Below are positions 8,551-18,808 of a stretch of DNA of 24,618 nt, piece by piece; within the stretch, counting starts at the first letter, position 1; every line of letters starts with the position of its first letter. Below the pieces are notes generated by a model. That model saw only the letters and a list, made by a program, of their open reading frames with translations, ran no database searches and had not been told where the DNA came from. A program made the translations under genes and the position numbers. The stretch comes from Tieghemiomyces parasiticus (Eukaryota; Kickxellomycota; Dimargaritomycetes; Dimargaritales; Dimargaritaceae). The stretch covers positions 1 through 24,618 of the forward strand of contig JANBPT010000731.1 in the NCBI GenBank assembly GCA_027575765.1, written 5' to 3'.

Positions 8551-10104
8551 CTACATCAGCTTGGCCCGGGTCTGCAGCCAGTCTTGGACTTGCTCACCCA
8601 CCGACTTCATACTGTCGAGAACCAGCTCGAGCGCGTGGGTGAATCCGAACGAGTAAAACTTGAGCCCAGGGTGCCGGGCGGCGAAATCCTTGACAAGGGG
8701 CTGGACGGCGCGAAGGTTATGGCGAGGTAGGCGCGGGAAGAGGTGGTGTTCAACCTGGTACTGCAAGCCGCCGTGGAACCAGTCGAACCACTCGGGGCAA
8801 TCAATATCCATGGTGGTACGCAACTGCCGCGCGGCGAAGCACTCGCGGTCGGGGTCCGGGCAGGTGGTCGACATACCAAAGTGTGATAGGGTGATTTGGA
8901 GATGCAAAATCACGGTGACCATGTGGGAGAGCACAAAGTGGAACAGAGCCCACTGCCACGTCGGAAAGGCTGTCAGAAACGTACCATACCATGCCCAGAA
9001 ACAGGCGATCCCCGTGAGTTCCAACCAGCGCCAGGGCGCAAAATCGGCCGTAAGGAGGTGGCTGACGGAGAGGAAGTAAAGATTGAAGCGGCCAAAACAC
9101 AGGATGGGAATGTAGAGGAGGTGCTGCACGGGGATCAAGAGGGCAGCCACGGCGTCGAACCGCAAGACGCGGCCGTAATAGCTAGACCGCAGGTTACGGA
9201 ATAGTTTGGTAGTTACGGCGAAGAAGGGCAGGTGCTGAATATCCGGGTCGTGCTCGGCGTCGTTGGTTACAATGTGGTGCACGTTATGGTTCTTCTTCCA
9301 CCAGCCCACGCTGAGCCCGCCGACGAAATCGGCCAGAATCACGCCGATCAGCCCATCCCAGAAGAGATCATGGGTCACCCCATTGTGACCCAGGTCGTGA
9401 ACGCACAAGGCCAGCTGCTGCCACAGGAGACCGGTGCAAACAGCGCTCAGCGTGTAGTTGAGCCAGTGCACGGGCCCGTACAAAGACAAGCCCAGCATCC
9501 CGGCCAAGAATAGGAAGTACCGGATGGCCTCTCGGCCGTAGCAGCTGTAGCGCGTCTGGTGCAGCCCACGGGCCAGGATCTCGGCTTGGAGGACCTGGAA
9601 GTCCTTCTCCACAGCCTCGTAGTCCACTGGTAGGGTCTCGTATTCCACCTCACGAGCGGCGCGGGCGACCGACCGGTTGACTGTCCGTGTAGTGAGGTCC
9701 TGGACCTCAGGTAGGGAGTCGTGGCTCGGGAGGCACTGGTTGTACGCATGGTTGCTCTCCGGCGGGATAAACCCCGGTCCTACGGTGCTCACGGGGGGCT
9801 TGAGCGGTGAGTTGTTAAGGCCCTGGACGCCCTCGTCGGATTCACAGGCCGTCTCGGACGCCATATCCTCCGGCAGGTACTCGCCCTGACAGTAGCGGGG
9901 CATCTTGTGCGTGATGACCGAGTCTGGATGCATCACGCGAATCTCGGAGGTAGCATCGCGGCCGATCATGTGCCAGATGGCTAAGCGGCCCCCAGGGTGC
10001 TGGTGCATAAACTTGTCCACCTTGTACACCCGGCCATCGAAAATAAACAGGGCCTCCCCGCCCTGGATTCGGCGGAGGAACTCGCTGTGGGGAATGACGG
10101 ACAT
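8551..10104 (-). CDS. cytochrome b5-fused front-end desaturase, fungal sphingolipid delta-8 type
   Basis: A 517-residue membrane enzyme. The N-terminal cytochrome b5 domain (1-80) has the haem motif HPGG at 36-39 and a second haem histidine, probably H59 in VMHPDS. A polar Ser/Pro-rich linker covers about 81-165. The desaturase domain has three di-iron histidine boxes: HDLGH (236-240), HNVHH (273-277) and QVEHH (450-454). Glutamine opening the third box is the mark of front-end desaturases that carry their own cytochrome b5. The stretches between boxes 1 and 2 (DFVGGLSVGWWKKNHNVHH) and after box 2 (DAEHDPDIQHLPFFA) match fungal sphingolipid delta-8 desaturases better than Mortierella-type delta-6 acyl desaturases. 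It would act in the ER on the long-chain base of glucosylceramides. The start is the first ATG in the frame; the open frame extends 64 codons further without ATG. A delta-5 or delta-6 acyl activity cannot be excluded. Confidence 0.93.
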   Translation of the reverse strand: MSVIPHSEFLRRIQGGEALFIFDGRVYKVDKFMHQHPGGRLAIWHMIGRDATSEIRVMHPDSVITHKMPRYCQGEYLPEDMASETACESDEGVQGLNNSPLKPPVSTVGPGFIPPESNHAYNQCLPSHDSLPEVQDLTTRTVNRSVARAAREVEYETLPVDYEAVEKDFQVLQAEILARGLHQTRYSCYGREAIRYFLFLAGMLGLSLYGPVHWLNYTLSAVCTGLLWQQLALCVHDLGHNGVTHDLFWDGLIGVILADFVGGLSVGWWKKNHNVHHIVTNDAEHDPDIQHLPFFAVTTKLFRNLRSSYYGRVLRFDAVAALLIPVQHLLYIPILCFGRFNLYFLSVSHLLTADFAPWRWLELTGIACFWAWYGTFLTAFPTWQWALFHFVLSHMVTVILHLQITLSHFGMSTTCPDPDRECFAARQLRTTMDIDCPEWFDWFHGGLQYQVEHHLFPRLPRHNLRAVQPLVKDFAARHPGLKFYSFGFTHALELVLDSMKSVGEQVQDWLQTRAKLM

Positions 10105-12170
10105 GGCGGCACTCAAAGTGGACGTGTGTAAAAGGGGCGGCCGGGGAAAGAATAGGCTGCAAGAGAGCAAGGACTGGGCCAATAATAATAAAAAACCTAT
10201 GTTCCCTGGAATAAACGGTCGGGTGTTACTTCGATATTTAAGAGGCAGCGCCCTTGTGGGCTTTAGGCTCAGCAGGGCAGGCTGCCGGAGTGCCAAGCTC
10301 TAGAGAGTGCGGAGAAGGACAGAGGGAAGGGGGCGGGCGGAAACGGAAACGGGACCGGGTGTCGGCGCATGGTCCTACTCGCCGGTCCGGAATAGAGTTG
10401 ATTGGCAGGGGGAGGGGGGAGGCCAGAGTGCCTACCGTGCGGACTCCATCAGGCCATTGTTGTGTTTCGGTTGGGTCTGTTCGTACACCCCCCCCCCTTC
10501 GGCCCGTCACACCAGCTCGCTCGCGGGGGAAGCACCCCTTCTTCCCCAGTAGGCCCTCACCAACACTACCGGCTCGTCTACGACGCCTCAAAAAGCATCA
10601 AATGCCCGCGGACCACGACAGCAAAGGTGACTATTGATACTAGGCAGCGCATAGGCCAAGAGCACGATTCCAATTTGACCACTCATACCACCGTTCTTGT
10701 AAGCCGAAGCAAAGCGCGGGTGGCCTTGAAACCGGGGCTCGGGCACCTTTCCCGCAACCAGGGGATTGGCCGCTGGGCCACTCCAGCACTTAGGATTGGA
10801 TCGGCTGGTTTGCAGCCGAATGGCTAGCACACCACGCCAGGTCTTATGGATCAACTCATTCCCTCCTTCACCTCCCAGTAGAAATGCAGAAGGTTCTTTG
10901 CTTAACTTGCCAGTGGAGGTTTTAATCCATGTAAAGGAGGTCAAGTGGGGCAGTCCTTACTAACCAAAAATACACACGGCAGAGTGGGGACGTACTTATT
11001 TGATTGGCGTAGAGAAAGGAGCTATTAAACCTCGAAATGCCACGTCTGGCTAGAGGGGGGAGTGTGGAGACGAGCATGCAGTAGGGTAGGATGCTCCCAG
11101 CAATATAAGCCCCTACGCGGGCCCCCAGTCGATTATAAACACGCCACGCTAGACTGGTTGACGAGGCCCGGGCCAGCGTCGTGTCTGACTCATGGGACGG
11201 CTAGAAGTGAGGAGGACGGCCAAGGTAGGTAATAAATATATCCATTTACTAAAAGTATCCATCAGACCTCATTATATTTTGCCATATGCAACCTTGCGAA
11301 CTTGCTGGCCGGATTTGTTCAATGTTATCGGCAGAAGGTATGTCGTGCCTACTGCGTGTTTAATTTAGTGACCCTAGGTTGGTATGCTAGTCTGAGGCTG
11401 GCCGGTAATGAAGGAAGTTGATCTACTATACTTTCTTGATACCAATATTAAGTAGATCACCGCCAGCACCAGTAAGCAAGTCCACTTCAAGTTGTGCGGT
11501 GACCAAATCGGATTCTAAGCGCGGCACTCTCCTCCCCAATACTTCTCTACTTCCCCTGCTAAAAGTATGGCATCTACACACTATTGACACGCTGTTAACC
11601 ATTGATCCGATCAGCTGTGACAGTTCCGCCTTTAATTTCCATAATTTACTTGGTTCCGTCTATCCTGTCCCTTTTACAGAGACACTTCTTTCAGCCTTAC
11701 TGGTATGCTGGATGCTGCCTTCTTCAAAAGGTGCCTCTGTTTTCATATCCTTTTAAGGCTTCCCGTCAATCGATCTTTCCACAGATCCAACCACAGCTTC
11801 GCGCTCTCTTCATTTTGTTTGGGCGCTTGGCCCCGCCTCGTGCTGTCGATCTGGGCTCTTAATAGTCTGAGTAACCAACTACGGATGGTATTGGCCATCC
11901 TTTAAGTATAATGGTCTCTCTGATCACTAATCATTACGCGGCAGAGATATCACCCAACACATAAGTTGTAACCTAACATACGTTTTAGTAAGACTTAAGT
12001 GTTTATTAACTGTTCGGCTAGTTAGCCTTTTTGTCCCCTAAGAACGTTTGACCTACGATAACCTTCTATCCCTTAAAATATAACTTTTATGTAAGGGATC
12101 TTGGGCTACGGGCCAGCATATATAGTGCAGTGTATTAGAATTGAGCCTACTGGGCCACAAGAGAAGATCG
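10105..12170. other. desaturase upstream region and gene-poor stretch
   Basis: 10105-10260 is the desaturase 5' flank, with a T-rich tract on the coding strand (plus-strand AATAATAATAAAAAACC near 10182) and a TATTTAA motif near 10234. A C10 run lies at 10488-10497. GC-rich sequence continues to about 10560, then composition becomes mixed. Open frames up to 141 codons (for example 10402-10827 and 11418-11756) overlap on both strands and show no motif I recognise. I saw no tRNA. Multi-exon genes cannot be ruled out. Confidence 0.55.
10488..10497. repeat. C10 homopolymer
   Basis: A run of ten C on the plus strand upstream of the desaturase gene (G10 in that gene's direction). Similar runs of 9-12 occur at 7754-7762 (G9), 18675-18684 (C10), 20403-20412 (G10), 21808-21816 (G9) and 22164-22175 (C12). 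Confidence 0.9.
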
Positions 12171-12176
12171 TTTATT
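12171..12176 (-). terminator. polyadenylation signal behind the small Cys-rich gene
   Basis: AATAAA on the minus strand lies 177 bases past the stop of the 28-codon reading frame. With the TATA box on the other side it outlines a short transcription unit of about 400 bases. Confidence 0.45.
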
Positions 12177-12352
12177 CAATGATAGGGGATCCGTTCAACA
12201 GATCAATGTCAATTGCAAGCGGAGCGGCGTGCGTTTCGTATGATGGTGGGCAGAACGCGTAATCTGGAGAACCCGGGAGGGGGAGTGTCTGTGCTGGCCG
12301 GAGATTGAGCCACCAACCCGAGCCCAAGCTTGAGGCAGGCCGCCCGAAATCC

Positions 12353-12439
12353 CTAGCACGAGGCCAGGTTGGACCCTGAGTTTGAGCACTGGGCGCACGG
12401 GCACTCGCGGTAGTTGATGACGGAAGCGGGGGACTGCAT
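12353..12439 (-). CDS. 28-residue cysteine-rich peptide, possible metallothionein-like
   Basis: A 28-codon frame with ATG encodes a peptide whose second half reads ECPCAQCSNSGSNLASC, with cysteines at 13, 15, 18 and 28. The C-x-C-x2-C cluster and serine/asparagine spacers resemble short fungal copper metallothioneins, which bind metal ions in the cytosol, but four cysteines is fewer than usual in that family. There is no signal peptide. Almost every codon ends in C or G, as in the Argonaute and desaturase genes, which is unlike random sequence. A TATATAAA box lies 145 bases upstream and AATAAA lies 177 bases downstream. The longer frame upstream (to 12622) crosses the TATA box region and is unlikely to be translated. 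It could instead be an upstream reading frame or the first exon of a longer gene. Confidence 0.4.
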   Translation of the reverse strand: MQSPASVINYRECPCAQCSNSGSNLASC

Positions 12440-12583
12440 GATGGGTGAGTGTGGAAGTGAGCGGCGAGTGGTGTCCTTTAATGGCGAGCACACGGATGCG
12501 CTGGGGATGGCTGATGGTGGTGGTGATGATGTGAGGCGGGATGCTTGTGGATACTGTTTCCAGAAGGGTGAGGCACGGTGGGG

Positions 12584-12591
12584 TTTATATA
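12584..12591 (-). promoter_or_regulatory. TATA box of the small Cys-rich gene
   Basis: A strong TATATAAA on the minus strand in a GC-rich context, 145 bases before the ATG of the 28-residue peptide. It is one of the best TATA boxes in the window. Confidence 0.5.
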
Positions 12592-15500
12592 GACGGCGGG
12601 GGAGAGGACAGTGCGAAGCCAAGAGCCTAGCCTACCATCCTGCCCAGTATCCCACGCCCCTTCCCGTTTGGCCGGCTTCCTGATTAGAAATTGACGCGGC
12701 TGCCTGTGTACTGACTAGGTAGTACAACTTTGATTGAAGTAAGTACTATGTAGTGAAGGCATCTATACCCAAGGTGGCCTTCGTTGTATCGGCTTGATTT
12801 GGTCTATCTACCAATTTTTTAACCCCCATGAACACTCTAAACCTACACAGTTATACCGGCGACAATGCCGCTTTCTAAGGCAGAAGTGTCATCATCCATC
12901 CCCCCTTGCTTGACCAATATGAAGGGCCGCGATACTCATACTTCTAAACTCTCACGGCCCTATTTGTCGTGGATCGCGCTCTCCCGTTTGTTGCTACGGT
13001 TTCCACCCCACCCAATTACCAGTAATTCCTGACCCCGAAGGTGAGGGTGCTAGTTAAACATGGTATTTTACATTTCTCCATAAAGGGCCAGCCGGCTCTT
13101 CTAGGTGAGAAAGATTTAGATCAGCTCGGTAAGTACGACCTTCCTCACCTATCATGGAAGTAGCGAACTGCCTGGCCGATATGAACCATGAAGGCCGTCT
13201 ACCCCCTCGCGAGGTTCGCCTGGGTCTAGCAATGAGGTAGTAGCAAGTCATTGGGTTGGCCGCCAGATCAATTTCGTTGCGATTTTTCGCCGGGACTTCC
13301 TAAGCCTGTTGGGTGGAACTGTACCGCCACTCTCTGTCACACCATCGTATCCTGATTATGCTGCTCTGCATAGAGCTCTGATCGTGTGTACACAAGTAGA
13401 ATCTAGCCCAATTGCTGGATGAAATATCTGCAGAGAAGTCCACCCTGGTGACCCCGGTGGTAGTGGTATCGGGATGTGTTTCAGGAAACAGTCCATCCAG
13501 CATGTAGCTCTAATTCGAAGGATGAGACCAGCCGTATAATAAACGCGGCCCTGGACGGTAAATAGTGTAGGAAGGGCACAGCGTAGCTGCATGTGGTCGA
13601 ACGGATTGTGGTGGGGACTAGGCTTGCCTTGATCACTCTGTATTGCTTGCTCGTAATGCCTGTATCTTCGGCCCACGCTCGCCACTACAGTCGTGCCGCA
13701 TTCCAAGCTTCACTAATTCGAAATGCTTTCACTTTTAGTAATCATACCCCTGGCCTGTTTGGCCGGTATATTGACTTCGGTGTATTCGTGATGCAAACTC
13801 TATCCGGCTGTTCAGCCCCACATTCTTACTGCCCAGTCCGTAAGGTGTCCCGCCTTTCACTCCCCCTCCTTCAGCCGTAATAGAGTCACCAAACGATCAC
13901 CGAGTGAGGACTGCGTCACTCCGATTGACCATCTTGGTGGCTCTAACCTCGAACGGACATCCCCCTGACAGAAAAACTTGATAGCTTTGTCTGTTTCTTC
14001 TTTGTTGACAATAAGGGAATCTAGGAAGTGCCTAAGGACTGGCGGTCATTTAAACCATTCGTACTTGTTAGGTGAATCATTGCTGTTGTGGACGATGAAG
14101 ATGCGGGTAAGACTAAACTGTCTCGAACCATTGTGAAAAGTTATGCAACTGGTGTTACGAATGTCACGGCTGGGCCAACGAGACGCAGGCATCGCTTCAC
14201 CAACGGATAAGGCGATATTGTGCGCCAATGTAGGGGTAATGTGCTCAGCCGGCTGTCCCCTTTTCAAGGACGGAAAGGCTGCATGAGTTTCGACGCTTAC
14301 AAATACCACTGTTAAGGGACATGGCGAATCTTGATCTATTGCCACCTTCAGTATTCCTGACGTTTTATTCTCGTCCGGGTATGGCACAACGGTGAGTTTT
14401 TACTTTATTTTACGGACCTGGGCCGTTTCGGTACTGCTTGTTACGGATTAGGCACCATTCTCTCATACTTTCGGTTAAAGCTGACTCAACCTAGGTCGCT
14501 AATATTACTCGTTTGGATACCGCCACCTGTAGACCAAAGGGGTGGGCGGTGAGGTTGCCATGCTGAACTCAATTTTAGCCTTATTCAACCTCTTATAGGG
14601 GCTCTAGCGGCTACATTACTATGTTTGGGGTTCAGTAACCCGTTCAAGAACCAGTTACAGCTTGTATTAGCCCATTCTTTCTCATCCCTCCTGAAACCCG
14701 GTAGATCGGCGAATATTCAAAGTATACACTTGTACGGGGGGGAGGCTTACCCACGTATCCAATCTCTTCTCACATAGTCCTGCTCGCTTTCAGACCTTCA
14801 CCTGACAGCCGGATTATTTAGCGCCACCTATCGGTCCTAGATACAGTGCTCTTGCGGTAAAAGTATTGCGAGGGCACAAAAGGGAGCTCTCTAGAATCTG
14901 AACACAGGGCCTGGTGATTCGAGCCGCCTCCGTGCTATTCTTCATCGATACGAACAGCGGTCCTTACCTGCCTTGGTGATACCCCGCAATGTATCTACCT
15001 GGTACACCGACTTTCTTCCTGTTTGACCGCGAACAACTCAATACCTCTAGCGGCCGCACTTTTGATCTGTAACGCGGTCGATTCGACTTGTCGTAGGGAA
15101 AACTACCTTAGAGGAATCTAAAGCTAATGCCTAACAAAAGAAAGTCTAATAAACTGAAATGACCTACGAAAGAGTGGAATGATAATAATGAAAACGGTTG
15201 TGAGTGGGTGATAAGCTATCGTTTATTAAGTAGCGACCCAGAGGGTCTTATATATTGGAGGGTGGCCAACATCCTTCGTAATGGCTACAGCTTGGGTTAG
15301 GAGTGAACCCAAGGACCATAGTGCGAGGCGGGGCTAGCGCCTAGGCAAGTAGGAAGGCAGCTACTAAGTTACTACACCAGCCAAGAAGAAGGAGGCTGAT
15401 GGAAGGGAAGCCCTAAGAGGCGAGAGGCAGCAGTACTTGTCGGAGGGAGGACGCCGACTAACTGATCAGGAAGGTTGGCATCGCCATAACGGAATATCGA

Positions 15501-15877
15501 ATACGAGAAGAGGCTAAAGGAAGGAAGGAAGAAGCTTGGGTAGTAAGAAAAGAGTTGGAGGTGCAACAACTAGTCGGATCAGTAGCCTAGGGCACCACAC
15601 GTAAAGGCACAAGTTTCGGTGCCGGAACAGATTACCTAACATGAAGAATGGAAGAACGGAAGCGGTAACATTGAGTGTCCCGAAAAGCTATACCCCTGGC
15701 TGCGGGGTGGCCGTGGTCATAGCGGACGACTAAAAGGTCTTTTGGAATGTCGGGCAGACGCGCTGCAAACATTGGCAAAAACCGGGATAAAAATAGACAC
15801 ACGTGGGCAAGGCTTTTTTTGGGGGGAGACGCATTGGAGAATCCTTTTCGATCATGCCGATATGAGGTATGGTCCGG
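12592..15877. other. long gene-poor stretch
   Basis: Nearly 3.3 kb with no gene I can support. Open frames of up to 116 codons (13356-13706 -, 14046-14387 -, 13593-13880 +) overlap one another and show no domain, no signal peptide and no C-ending codon preference; the minus frame at 14387 starts at GTG. There are scattered short G and C runs (for example G7 near 14736) and purine-rich sequence at 15360-15560. A minus-strand AATAAA lies near 15221, far behind the orphan gene that ends at 15878. No tRNA or obvious repeat was seen. Confidence 0.55.
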
Positions 15878-16768
15878 TCACTGGATCACTTGATAATAGC
15901 TCTTGCTCTCTACAACCGAGGGGTAAACGCTCGTATCCAGACGACTTAGATTCTTCACCAGTACGTCGCACTGCAGTTGATACTCGCCGTCGACTTTACT
16001 GTACGGCCAGATGGGGTTCAGCAGGCCCACAGTACTCGTAGGAGACGGTAACAGTAGTACAAGTTTAGAGCCGTTCACTAGAGCTACGAGCTCAGACTTT
16101 ACAAATTTCAGATTCCGTTCGATTTGCTTCTGCCGATCTAGCCGATTTAAATCATTGATTGCCGAGCGAATCTTTGAGGCCTCGTCGCCAGTGGGATGAA
16201 ATGCAGGCATGTGGGTACGTGCATTGGAGGTCCGGTATTCACTATATAGGTCGCGCTTAAGCTTATCGCACTGTGTTAGGAGATCGCTGAAGCTCTGTTG
16301 GTACTTATTTAACAAAGATTCACGGTATGCTTCGCTAAGCGAAAGGTCCTTATTTAGGCCATAGGTGTTAGTCAATTGTTGGGCCTTAACCTGACTAATA
16401 TACTCTATCGCGGATGGGCTGCCGTGCTCGGACGGTGGTGGCTGAGATGACAGGGGCTCCTCGACCAGAAACTGGCCGAAGGGATGGTCGTCAATGCCGG
16501 AATACCAGTCAGAGGAACGATTAGGCGCCTCCTTTAGTACATCGGACGGTGGCTTGGAGCTGTCGTACTCGTCCAGTGGGTTGGCTCGGAGATTGGGTCT
16601 CTTGTAAGGGTTGTCATCCAGGGTTAGGAAAGCCTGCGGAGGGAGATCGGGGTTTGGTCGTTTAAAGCCGGTGACACCACCGGTGCTGAGGGTGCCCGTC
16701 GGCTGGGCCTGGTTCAGAACGCCAAGAACGACAGCGAGAAGGGTAAGACGGAGGATGGTGACAGTCAT
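15878..16768 (-). CDS. predicted secreted protein of unknown function (two-cysteine family, member A)
   Basis: A 296-residue protein, not recognised. Residues 1-21 form a clear signal peptide (hydrophobic core LTLLAVVLGVL, likely cut after NQA or so). About 30-115 is low-complexity and Pro/Asp/Ser-rich, with two similar motifs, FKRPNPDLP and YKRPNLRANP. About 120-296 is predicted helical with only two cysteines, C167 and C267, exactly 100 residues apart, each opening an amphipathic motif (CDKLKRDL and CDVLVKNLSRL). An LNP triplet lies at 250-252. No membrane segment follows the signal peptide, so it is probably exported to the wall or medium. It shares the EY-x3-[VI]-K motif, both cysteine motifs, their spacing and LNP with the divergent gene at 18809. 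Codon use is less C/G-ending than in the Argonaute gene. The start is an ATG 202 bases past a TATATAA box. A small 3' exon beyond the stop cannot be excluded. Confidence 0.75.
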   Translation of the reverse strand: MTVTILRLTLLAVVLGVLNQAQPTGTLSTGGVTGFKRPNPDLPPQAFLTLDDNPYKRPNLRANPLDEYDSSKPPSDVLKEAPNRSSDWYSGIDDHPFGQFLVEEPLSSQPPPSEHGSPSAIEYISQVKAQQLTNTYGLNKDLSLSEAYRESLLNKYQQSFSDLLTQCDKLKRDLYSEYRTSNARTHMPAFHPTGDEASKIRSAINDLNRLDRQKQIERNLKFVKSELVALVNGSKLVLLLPSPTSTVGLLNPIWPYSKVDGEYQLQCDVLVKNLSRLDTSVYPSVVESKSYYQVIQ

Positions 16769-16969
16769 ATTAGATAGACGAGTTGGGCGCGAGTAGAGTA
16801 GGCAGGCTCGATAATAATAAAGATAGGAAGCGAAGTTGGTTCATCGAACAACTGCAATGGGATGGTGGAAAGAAACGATTCGGCAAGCGGCCAAAGATAT
16901 ATCGAGGGCGAGCAGGGAATATTTCAATTATGAAGCGGAAACGCTGGACGAAAGAGCGGGCGGCGCTAG

Positions 16970-16976
16970 TTATATA
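16970..16976 (-). promoter_or_regulatory. TATA box of secreted protein A
   Basis: TATATAA on the minus strand, 202 bases before the ATG. The surrounding GGATATATA is identical to that found about 190 bases before the other secreted-protein gene. Confidence 0.45.
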
Positions 16977-17037
16977 TCCTTTGGAAAAGGCGGTTAGTAT
17001 CGGAAGAGTGGCTGATCTAATCGAAAAGAGGGCCATC

Positions 17038-17069
17038 GTCGATATTATATTATTGACGACAATATCGAC
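17038..17069. repeat. 9-bp inverted repeat upstream of secreted protein A
   Basis: GTCGATATT (17038-17046) is repeated in inverse as AATATCGAC (17061-17069) around a 14-base spacer. A second, overlapping pair, TCGTC/GACGA, lies partly inside it. It sits about 270 bases upstream of the ATG, just beyond the TATA box, so it could be a factor-binding site. It is short enough to occur by chance. Confidence 0.4.
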
Positions 17070-18621
17070 CGTCAGGAAGTATTTTGTTACCTACCCCTCT
17101 GCTTCTGTTTGTCAAGTTGGAGCACAGTACAGTTGCTCAGAAAAGGAAAGGGTATTCGAAGGCTTACACAGGGAGAATGTTCGGTACCTCCCGTGACCTC
17201 CCCGTTCCGCCAGCGCTGGTGGTACAGGGGATAGGGCAGCCGGGGGCCTTGGGTGCAGCTAATGGTGGAGGGCACACTTGGAGAAGTCGACCGTCGTTAT
17301 GGAGGGCGGAAGGCAGCATATCAGTGGTAGGGCTACAGACCAAACGTAGTCACGAGATGGAGGGAGAGAGAAAGAAGAGAGCCCGTTCCAGAATTCTGGA
17401 TCCAGCGCGGGGCCAAGGGTCCGATTGAAAGGCGCTGGTGGGAGGAAAAGAGGTGGGGGGTTGAGACCCTGCCATAAGAGGAGGTGATAATGTCGAGACC
17501 CTTCTTCCATTACTACGTCTACACGGTTGGCGGTCCATAACTATGGGTAGCCGGCGTTGCAGATGTAAACCTGATGAATTATGATGTTGGGCGTATGCCG
17601 TGGCTAAACTCGGCACATGGCCTGGTATAGTAACCGATTACGGGTAAGAGCTCTTCCACCTTAGATCATTTCCAGAGTCCTAGCGGAGAGGAAGTGAAGA
17701 AGATAACTGTGCTCGGTGCCCAGGTATAGGGCCAGAAGTCGCCACCGTTAGCCTGGAGAAGTGCCACAATAAACTTTACAATACCCACTACGCCAGCTCT
17801 GTTCGTCAAGACACGGTTGGCAACTCGTCATGCGAATAGAGCCAACCCACTTACGCCAGGCAATTCAGCAGTACACCACCTTTGTTGTCAGCGCCGATAT
17901 CCAGCATTACGACATTAGCACGCGGAGTCTATTGGATGTATCACAGGCACCAGGACCTCTGGTGAAGCGCCCGCCGGTAGCCTGCTCCGTTAGAGCTATA
18001 CGGATAGTCGTTTATCGTGTAAGTCGATGACTAGACGACGTAGCTTCCCACCACACCGCTGTACTATGCGCCCGCTACCCGCCTCTGGGAGTGGAGGCGA
18101 TGGTTCCACCCCATCCCAACTTCGTATCGACCATTATCGACCTCGCCCCGACTTTCGCTGACCACCAATGGCCTAGCGAGGGATCCGAATGGGGCAATGG
18201 TAATTATCATCTAGCGAGCAATCCTCTCAGTTTCCACGCCGAAAGTCCACCACGGAACCGGCCCCCGCGTCCATCACTCTCCATTAGTACGACGAAAGAC
18301 GATAAAAGAAGGACCCTGCGCACAGGCAGCCACTAATAGGTCTGTCCTCTGGCGCGGGGACCGTTCAACGTACCAGCGGCTCCGACGACGGTACCGTTTT
18401 AGGGTTTTGGATCCCTTCTTTTCGCACTGCGAATTATCGTTTTTTTTTGCTTGCCTTTGTCTCGTCCTCCATACACGCACTGCGTGCTGCCCTGTTCCTC
18501 AGCCGCAGACAGGTTTTGGATACGCTCATTCGACTTTAACCTTGAAGCAAAGAGGAGGGAGCAGCACTCTCCCCGCCCTTGCCTCGCCCGGCCTTGTTCG
18601 CCATTATACCTCTTCGATGGA
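17070..18621. other. shared upstream region of two divergent secreted-protein genes
   Basis: About 1.5 kb between the promoters of the two divergent genes. The plus-strand frame at 17773-18030 has a faint resemblance to part of the 18809 gene (see findings). An 18100-18336 frame starting MVPPHPNF has no signal peptide or recognisable motif. A T9-10 run lies near 18440. No convincing gene was seen. Confidence 0.5.
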
Positions 18622-18628
18622 TATATAC
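18622..18628 (+). promoter_or_regulatory. TATA box of secreted protein B
   Basis: TATATAC inside GGATATATA, 187 bases before the ATG at 18809. The same nine bases occur in the TATA region of the divergent gene. Confidence 0.45.
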
Positions 18629-18808
18629 AGCCGAGCAGCTAGACTTTCGCTTCTAGACTTTAAGTTATAGATTTCCCCCCCCCCAATTAACTGCGTATAT
18701 CCCTTACGTCTTCAATCGGACGACTGCCACAAGCTTCCTCCCCCCCTCCACTTCCTCTTCCATCTACACCGTCTATTCCCAACCGGCCACGCCCTCCACC
18801 TGCCAACT

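Noticed and set aside
10105..10296. 64-codon N-terminal extension of the desaturase frame
   Set aside because: It contains no ATG (the frame opens at TTG), and the cytochrome b5 domain starts right after the ATG at 10104.
14046..14387. 113-codon minus-strand frame
   Set aside because: Starts at GTG, has no motif and lies in unremarkable sequence.
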